A stretch of DNA of 17,932 bases from Alphaproteobacteria bacterium (lineage in GTDB: Bacteria; Pseudomonadota; Alphaproteobacteria; Rhodobacterales; Rhodobacteraceae). The notes below the pieces were generated by a model, which did no database searches, had not been told where the DNA came from, and worked only from the letters and a program-made list of their open reading frames with translations. The stretch is from the NCBI GenBank assembly GCA_024277955.1, contig JAJRUE010000336.1, forward strand, positions 1 to 17,932, written 5' to 3'. The translations under genes were made by a program, and so were the position numbers. Positions 13,979-17,932 of the stretch are shown here, one piece after another (the stretch's first letter is position 1; the number at the start of each line of letters is the position of its first letter).

Positions 13979-15042
13979 AACTGACATGCGATTTTTCGGT
14001 GACCTCGGCGCCGCATCGGCCCACCGGGTCGGCCGCGCCCTGGTATGCGCCCTGGAATTCCCCGATTTCGAACACGGCGCCTGGGCTGGTGCTGGACTTT
14101 GCCGCCGGGATTTACGGCATTGGTGGGGCCAGCGGCACCTTGCAGTCGACCGTGGCGCTGACGCGCTCGACCGACGGCACCCGCACCGACGCCACCGGCG
14201 CCATCGAGGTGCTGGGCCCCAACGTGGCGCGGATCGATCACGACGCCACCACGCTGGCCCGGCTGGGCCTGGTGCTGGAGACATCGCGCACCAACCTGTT
14301 CGTACAGAGCGCGACGCCGGCCACCCAGACCATCACGGTGGCCGCGGTGCCGCACATGCTGTCGTTCTACGGCACCGGCACGATCACCCTGTCAGGCGCG
14401 CATGTGGCCACCGTGACCGGCACCGGCGCCTATCCGGCGCGCACCACGCTGGCCTTTACCCCGACGGCGGGCGCGCTGACGCTGACGCTTTCGGGCAGCA
14501 TCACCTCGCCGCAGCTGGAAGAGGGCGACAGCGCGTCGCACTACATCCCGACCGGGGCGGCGGCCACCGCGCGCGCCGAAGACGTGGCCACCGTGCCGCT
14601 GGGGTCGTGGTTCAACCCGTCGCAGGGCACGCTGGTGTTCAGCGGCTCGATGGAAGGGGCGCTGGCCAACGACCGGATGATCGAGATCGACAGCGGCGCC
14701 AGTTCGACCCGCTTTTCGATCCTGTGGAACAGCGTGCTGTCCAAGCCGCAGTTCCAGGTCTGGGAAGCGGGCGCGCTGCAGGCGGCGGTGGCGCCGGCGG
14801 GCAACTCGATCGGGTTCGGCACGCCGTTCCGGGCCGCTATTTCATACGCCCTTAACGATTTCGCCATATCGCTGAACGGAAGCGCGGTGGCGACCGACAC
14901 CTCGGGCATTCTGCCGACCGGGCTGACGACGCTGCGCCTCGGGCGGTCGATCTGGGGGGCGCAGGGGTTGATGCTGGCCGAATCGGTCACCTACTACCCG
15001 GCGCGCCTGTCGGATGCCGAAGTTCAGGCGCTGTCCACCTGA
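13975..15042 (+). CDS. ghsB: GTA/phage head spike fibre protein, GhsB-like
   Basis: This 355-residue protein is rich in Thr, Ser, Ala and Gly with almost no Cys, as in beta-structured phage fibres. An N-terminal part of about 110 residues ends in LETSRTNLF, a motif frequent in phage head or tail fibre proteins. A middle beta module (about 105-195) ends in QLEEGDSASHYIPT, also a phage hallmark. The C-terminal part (about 205-355) resembles a concanavalin A/LamG-like lectin domain, closing with VTYYPARLSDAEVQAL. It would form the outer spike that contacts cell-surface polysaccharide, mounted on the base protein encoded just upstream. The start ATG overlaps the base gene stop (ATGA). A strong terminator follows 25 bp after the stop, so the two genes form a closed unit. 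Family assignment is by recognition of motifs and gene order. Confidence 0.78.
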   Translation: MKLTCDFSVTSAPHRPTGSAAPWYAPWNSPISNTAPGLVLDFAAGIYGIGGASGTLQSTVALTRSTDGTRTDATGAIEVLGPNVARIDHDATTLARLGLVLETSRTNLFVQSATPATQTITVAAVPHMLSFYGTGTITLSGAHVATVTGTGAYPARTTLAFTPTAGALTLTLSGSITSPQLEEGDSASHYIPTGAAATARAEDVATVPLGSWFNPSQGTLVFSGSMEGALANDRMIEIDSGASSTRFSILWNSVLSKPQFQVWEAGALQAAVAPAGNSIGFGTPFRAAISYALNDFAISLNGSAVATDTSGILPTGLTTLRLGRSIWGAQGLMLAESVTYYPARLSDAEVQALST

Positions 15043-15067
15043 TCCACGGCAACCGCGAGATTGCCTG

Positions 15068-15100
15068 AACCGCCCGGAAGCATCGCTCCGGGCGGTTTTT
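15068..15100 (+). terminator. Rho-independent terminator of the spike unit
   Basis: CCGCCCGGA (15070-15078) pairs perfectly with TCCGGGCGG (15087-15095) around an eight-base loop, and AA/TT flanks extend the stem. Five T residues end it (15096-15100). It starts 25 bp after the fibre gene stop and isolates the spike genes from the epimerase gene. Confidence 0.92.
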
Positions 15101-15151
15101 CGTTGCCCGGGTCGGTGCACCGGGTATGACTATGGGACGAAAGGAAACCGA

Positions 15152-16165
15152 ATGCCCACAGCGCTGATTACCGGCTCGGCCGGGTTCATCGGATACCATC
15201 TGAGCGACCGCCTGCTGCGCGACGGCTGGCAGGTCGTCGGCCTGGATGCGATGACCGATTATTACGACGTTCGGCTGAAGCGCCGGCGGCACGAAATGCT
15301 GGGCGAATACAAGGGGTTCACGCCGGTGAACGCGCGGCTGGAAGAGCCCGGCGCATTGGACGGACTGCTGGCCCGCCACAGCCCCGAAGCGGTGGTGCAT
15401 CTGGCCGCCCAGGCCGGGGTGCGATATTCGATCGACCACCCCGAAGACTACGTCAACGCCAACCTGATCGGCACCTTCCGGCTGCTCGAAGCGGTGCGCG
15501 CGCATCCCGTCGGGCATTTGCTGATGGCCTCGACATCTTCGGTTTACGGCGCCAATGACGCGATGCCCTATGGCGAATGCGACAAGGCCGACAGCCAGAT
15601 GTCGTTCTACGCCGCCACCAAGAAGGCGAACGAAGCGATGGCGCATTCCTATGCCCATCTTTACGCCATGCCGGTCACCATGTTCCGGTTCTTCACGGTC
15701 TACGGCACCTGGGGCCGGCCCGACATGGCGCATTTCAAGTTCACCCGGGCAATCCTGAACGGTGAGCCGATCGACGTATACAACCACGGAAGGATGCGCC
15801 GCGACTTCACCTATATCGACGATCTGGTGGAAGCGCTGGTGCGCCTGGTCGCGGTGGTGCCCGCGCGCCCCGCCGACAAGGCCGATATCGCTGCGGGCGA
15901 CAGCCTGTCGCCGGTGGCGCCGTTTCGTATCGTCAACATCGGCAATTCCCGGCCGGTGGCGCTGATGGACTACATCAAGGCGATCGAAAAGGCCTGCGGG
16001 CGCGAGGCGCAAAAGAACTTCATGGAAATGCAGTCGGGCGATGTGCCGGCGACTTTCGCCGATACCGCCTTGCTGAAACGGCTGACCGGCTATGTGCCCT
16101 CGACCCCGGTCGAGGACGGGATTGCCCGGTTCGTGCAGTGGTATCGGGACTATTACGATGCGTGA
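15152..16165 (+). CDS. NAD-dependent UDP-glucuronate 4-epimerase (CapI/LpsL type)
   Basis: This 337-residue cytoplasmic short-chain dehydrogenase/reductase inverts C4 of UDP-glucuronate to give UDP-galacturonate for capsule or LPS. The NAD-binding motif TGSAGFIG is at 7-14, STSSVYG is near 128-133, and the catalytic Tyr153 and Lys157 lie in YAATK. Signatures that separate this subfamily from UDP-glucose epimerases are RPDMAHFKFTRAIL and PIDVYNHGRMRRDFTYIDD. The ATG at 15152 has AAAGGAAA about ten bases upstream; the open frame further left runs into the terminator and is not coding. A UDP-glucose dehydrogenase, which makes its substrate, starts 987 bp downstream. The stop overlaps an out-of-frame ATG, and a phosphatase gene follows after about 50 bp. 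Confidence 0.92.
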   Translation: MPTALITGSAGFIGYHLSDRLLRDGWQVVGLDAMTDYYDVRLKRRRHEMLGEYKGFTPVNARLEEPGALDGLLARHSPEAVVHLAAQAGVRYSIDHPEDYVNANLIGTFRLLEAVRAHPVGHLLMASTSSVYGANDAMPYGECDKADSQMSFYAATKKANEAMAHSYAHLYAMPVTMFRFFTVYGTWGRPDMAHFKFTRAILNGEPIDVYNHGRMRRDFTYIDDLVEALVRLVAVVPARPADKADIAAGDSLSPVAPFRIVNIGNSRPVALMDYIKAIEKACGREAQKNFMEMQSGDVPATFADTALLKRLTGYVPSTPVEDGIARFVQWYRDYYDA

Positions 16166-16213
16166 TGCGCGGCCTGACGCGATGCCCGATCGTGACGCCG
16201 GCGGGGGGCGGGC

Positions 16214-16981
16214 TTGACGCGCGGGGCCGCGATATTGGGGGCGCTGCGCGGTATGGTGGGGCGCAAGCGGGCCGAGCCTTTGCGTTTCGAAAACCCGCCG
16301 CGCCCCGAACTGCCGGTGGCGGTGATCGGCGATATCCACGGGCGCGACGATCTGCTGGGCCGGTTGCTTGGGCTTCTCGAGCACGCCGGCGACCGGCAGC
16401 TGGTCTTTGTCGGCGACTATGTGGACCGGGGGCGGGAAAGCCGGCAGGTGCTGGCGCGGTTGCAGGCGCTCGATGCGGTGTGTCTGAAGGGCAACCACGA
16501 GGTCATGTTGTTGGATTTCCTGGACGATCCGGCCGAAAACGCCGGGCGGTGGCTGCGCAATGGCGGGCGCGAAACCCTTGTCAGCTTTGATGTCGAGCTG
16601 GCGGAAAACCCTACGCTGGAGATGCTGGAAAGCGCGCGCGACGGGTTGCGCGCGGCGCTTGGGGCGGGCGAAGCCTGGCTGCGCGGTCTGCCGCTGGTCT
16701 GGCAAAGCGGCAACCTGCTGGTGACCCATGCCGGGCCGGACCCGGCGCGCCCGGTGCAAGGCCAGCCCGACAAGGTTTTCCTGTGGGGTCACAACCGGTT
16801 CTTGCGCGATGCGCGCGCCGACGGGCGGTGGGTGGCGCATGGCCACTGGATCCGCGATCGCGCCACCGCCGGCGACGGGCGGATCGCTGTCGATACCGGC
16901 GCCTGGGACAGCGGGCGTCTGAGCGCGGCGCTGATCGATCCCGATGGCGGGTTGCGCTTTGTCGATACCCGGCGCAGGTAG
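16214..16981 (+). CDS. PPP-family serine/threonine-type metallophosphatase
   Basis: From a TTG at 16214 this is a 255-residue protein with the complete two-metal phosphoesterase set: GDIHGR (39-44), GDYVDRG (67-73), GNHE (93-96), a later THAGPDPARP and AHGHWIRD, and a closing AVDTGAW. Bacterial PrpA/PphA-like enzymes of this kind remove phosphate from proteins or diadenosine polyphosphates; the substrate here is unknown. The start is uncertain. The TTG has a G-rich stretch five bases upstream, while an ATG at 16253 would give 242 residues and keep every motif. It lies between two UDP-sugar genes on the same strand and may be co-transcribed with the epimerase, but a link to polysaccharide synthesis is only suggested by position. 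Confidence 0.88.
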   Translation: MTRGAAILGALRGMVGRKRAEPLRFENPPRPELPVAVIGDIHGRDDLLGRLLGLLEHAGDRQLVFVGDYVDRGRESRQVLARLQALDAVCLKGNHEVMLLDFLDDPAENAGRWLRNGGRETLVSFDVELAENPTLEMLESARDGLRAALGAGEAWLRGLPLVWQSGNLLVTHAGPDPARPVQGQPDKVFLWGHNRFLRDARADGRWVAHGHWIRDRATAGDGRIAVDTGAWDSGRLSAALIDPDGGLRFVDTRRR

Positions 16982-17152
16982 CGGGTGTTTGGGCGCCGGC
17001 CGGGCGGGCTGAGTCCGAAATGGCGTCAATGGCGGCGTCATTGGCCATTGTTGCGCGCCGGGAACTAAACCGATTGCCGCCCGCCGTTTGAGTTGACTTG
17101 ACCCTTCCGATCGCCGATTTCACGCAACAGTTAATGGTGTCGAGGTGATCAC

Positions 17153-17932
17153 ATGAAAATCGCAATGATCGGAACGGGCTATGTCGGGCTGGTTTCCGGG
17201 GTCTGTTTTTCGGATTTCGGGCATGAAGTCGTCTGCGTGGACAAGAACCCCGAAAAGATCGCGATGCTCGAGCGCGGCGAGGTGCCGATCTACGAGCCGG
17301 GCCTTGATGACCTGATGGCGCGCAACGTGGCGGCGGGGCGGTTGAGCTTCAGCCTGGATCTGACGGCGTCGGTGGCGGATGCGGATGCGGTGTTCATCGC
17401 CGTGGGCACGCCGACGCGGCGCGGCGACGGGCATGCCGACCTGACCTATGTTTTCGCCGCCGCCGAAGAGATCGGCCAGGCGATTTCCGGCTATACCGTG
17501 GTGGTCACCAAATCGACGGTGCCGGTGGGCACCAACCGCAAGATCAAGGACATCATTTCCAGGATCAACCCGCCGGTAGATTTCGACGTTGCCTCGAACC
17601 CGGAATTTCTGCGCGAAGGTGCCGCGATCGATGATTTCATGCGCCCCGACCGGGTGGTGGTCGGCATCGATTCGGAACGCGCCGGCGAAGTGATGAACGA
17701 AATCTACCGCCCGCTGTTCCTGCGCGAATTCCCGGTGGTGACGATGGATCTGGAAAGCGCCGAGCTGACAAAATACGCCGCCAATGCCTTTCTTGCGGCC
17801 AAGATCACCTTCATCAACGAAATGGCGGCGCTGTGCGAACGCGTCGGCGCCGATGTGAAACAGGTGTCCAAGGGCATGGGGCTGGACGGGCGGATCGGCA
17901 ACAAGTTCCTGCATGCCGGCCCCGGCTATGGC
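17153..17932 (+). CDS. ugd: UDP-glucose 6-dehydrogenase, 3' end outside the window
   Basis: The first 260 residues are present. The enzyme oxidises UDP-glucose twice with NAD to make UDP-glucuronate, the substrate of the epimerase upstream. The NAD-binding motif GTGYVGLVSG is at 8-17, followed by VGTPTRRGDGHADL, the KSTVPVGT strand, the NPEFLREGAAIDDF motif and ESAELTKYAANAFLA, all diagnostic of the family. The window stops at HAGPGYG, just before the expected catalytic cysteine of the GSCFPKD-type motif, so that residue cannot be checked. The ATG at 17153 follows GAGGTGAT three bases upstream. The 171-bp gap before it contains overlapping TTGACT and TTGACC hexamers (17093-17103) that could serve as -35 boxes, without a clear -10 box. 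Confidence 0.95.
   Translation, partial: MKIAMIGTGYVGLVSGVCFSDFGHEVVCVDKNPEKIAMLERGEVPIYEPGLDDLMARNVAAGRLSFSLDLTASVADADAVFIAVGTPTRRGDGHADLTYVFAAAEEIGQAISGYTVVVTKSTVPVGTNRKIKDIISRINPPVDFDVASNPEFLREGAAIDDFMRPDRVVVGIDSERAGEVMNEIYRPLFLREFPVVTMDLESAELTKYAANAFLAAKITFINEMAALCERVGADVKQVSKGMGLDGRIGNKFLHAGPGYG

Noticed and set aside
13712..15042. Complete prophage or a full GTA structural cluster
   Set aside because: Only spike-type genes are present. No terminase, portal, capsid, tail or integrase genes lie on either side, and ordinary metabolic genes flank the unit.
14987..17041. 684-codon open frame on the minus strand
   Set aside because: It is antisense to the epimerase and phosphatase genes, both with complete motifs, and runs through a strong terminator. 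No recognisable protein features.
1..17932. Defence system, CRISPR array, transposon, tRNA or rRNA genes
   Set aside because: I saw no regularly spaced direct repeats, transposase or nuclease motifs, terminal inverted repeats, or tRNA/rRNA-like sequences on reading both strands by eye.

Overview
The window looks like a high-GC alphaproteobacterial chromosome, most likely Rhodobacteraceae or Roseobacteraceae. The main reasons are the base composition, the style of the genes, and a gene pair resembling the head spikes of the Rhodobacter capsulatus gene transfer agent (GTA). No rRNA, tRNA, CRISPR array, insertion sequence or integrase was seen. The window has two parts.

Part A (1-10922) is a carbohydrate uptake and catabolism locus built as four transcription units around two divergent promoter regions. 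Leftward from about 1.6 kb run a MalK/UgpC-type ABC ATPase, a FucU/RbsD-type sugar mutarotase and the first codons of another gene. Rightward from about 1.7 kb run a Tat-exported solute-binding protein and two MalF/MalG-type permeases. Leftward from about 9.05 kb run a BtpA/SgcQ-family protein, an M42 (SgcX/FrvX-like) metallopeptidase and an FGGY sugar kinase, all overlapping or nearly so. Rightward from about 9.13 kb run a creatininase-family hydrolase and an aldo/keto reductase of the aldose 1-dehydrogenase type. The two central units converge on a tandem-hairpin terminator at about 5.6 kb. Both divergent regions carry the same near-palindrome (ATACTAACATGTYAG) over the predicted promoters, so one regulator outside the window probably controls all four units. 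The substrate cannot be read from sequence. A pathway of anomer exchange, C1 oxidation and ring opening alongside a kinase branch is a reasonable hypothesis.

Part B (10923-17932) is a surface-polysaccharide neighbourhood. After a 519-bp stretch without a convincing gene come a large radical SAM protein with a B12-binding-like N-terminus and its own terminator, then a two-gene unit matching the GTA head-spike base and fibre proteins (GhsA/GhsB type) with its own terminator. These are followed by a UDP-glucuronate 4-epimerase, a PPP-family phosphatase and a UDP-glucose 6-dehydrogenase cut by the window edge. The dehydrogenase and epimerase would turn UDP-glucose into UDP-glucuronate and then UDP-galacturonate for capsule or LPS. 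GTA spikes are thought to bind capsule, so finding spike genes beside capsule-precursor genes is the most striking gene-order observation. The best candidates for something undescribed are the two-operator sugar regulon, with its SgcX/SgcQ-like pair and variant creatininase-family enzyme, and the spike/capsule linkage.
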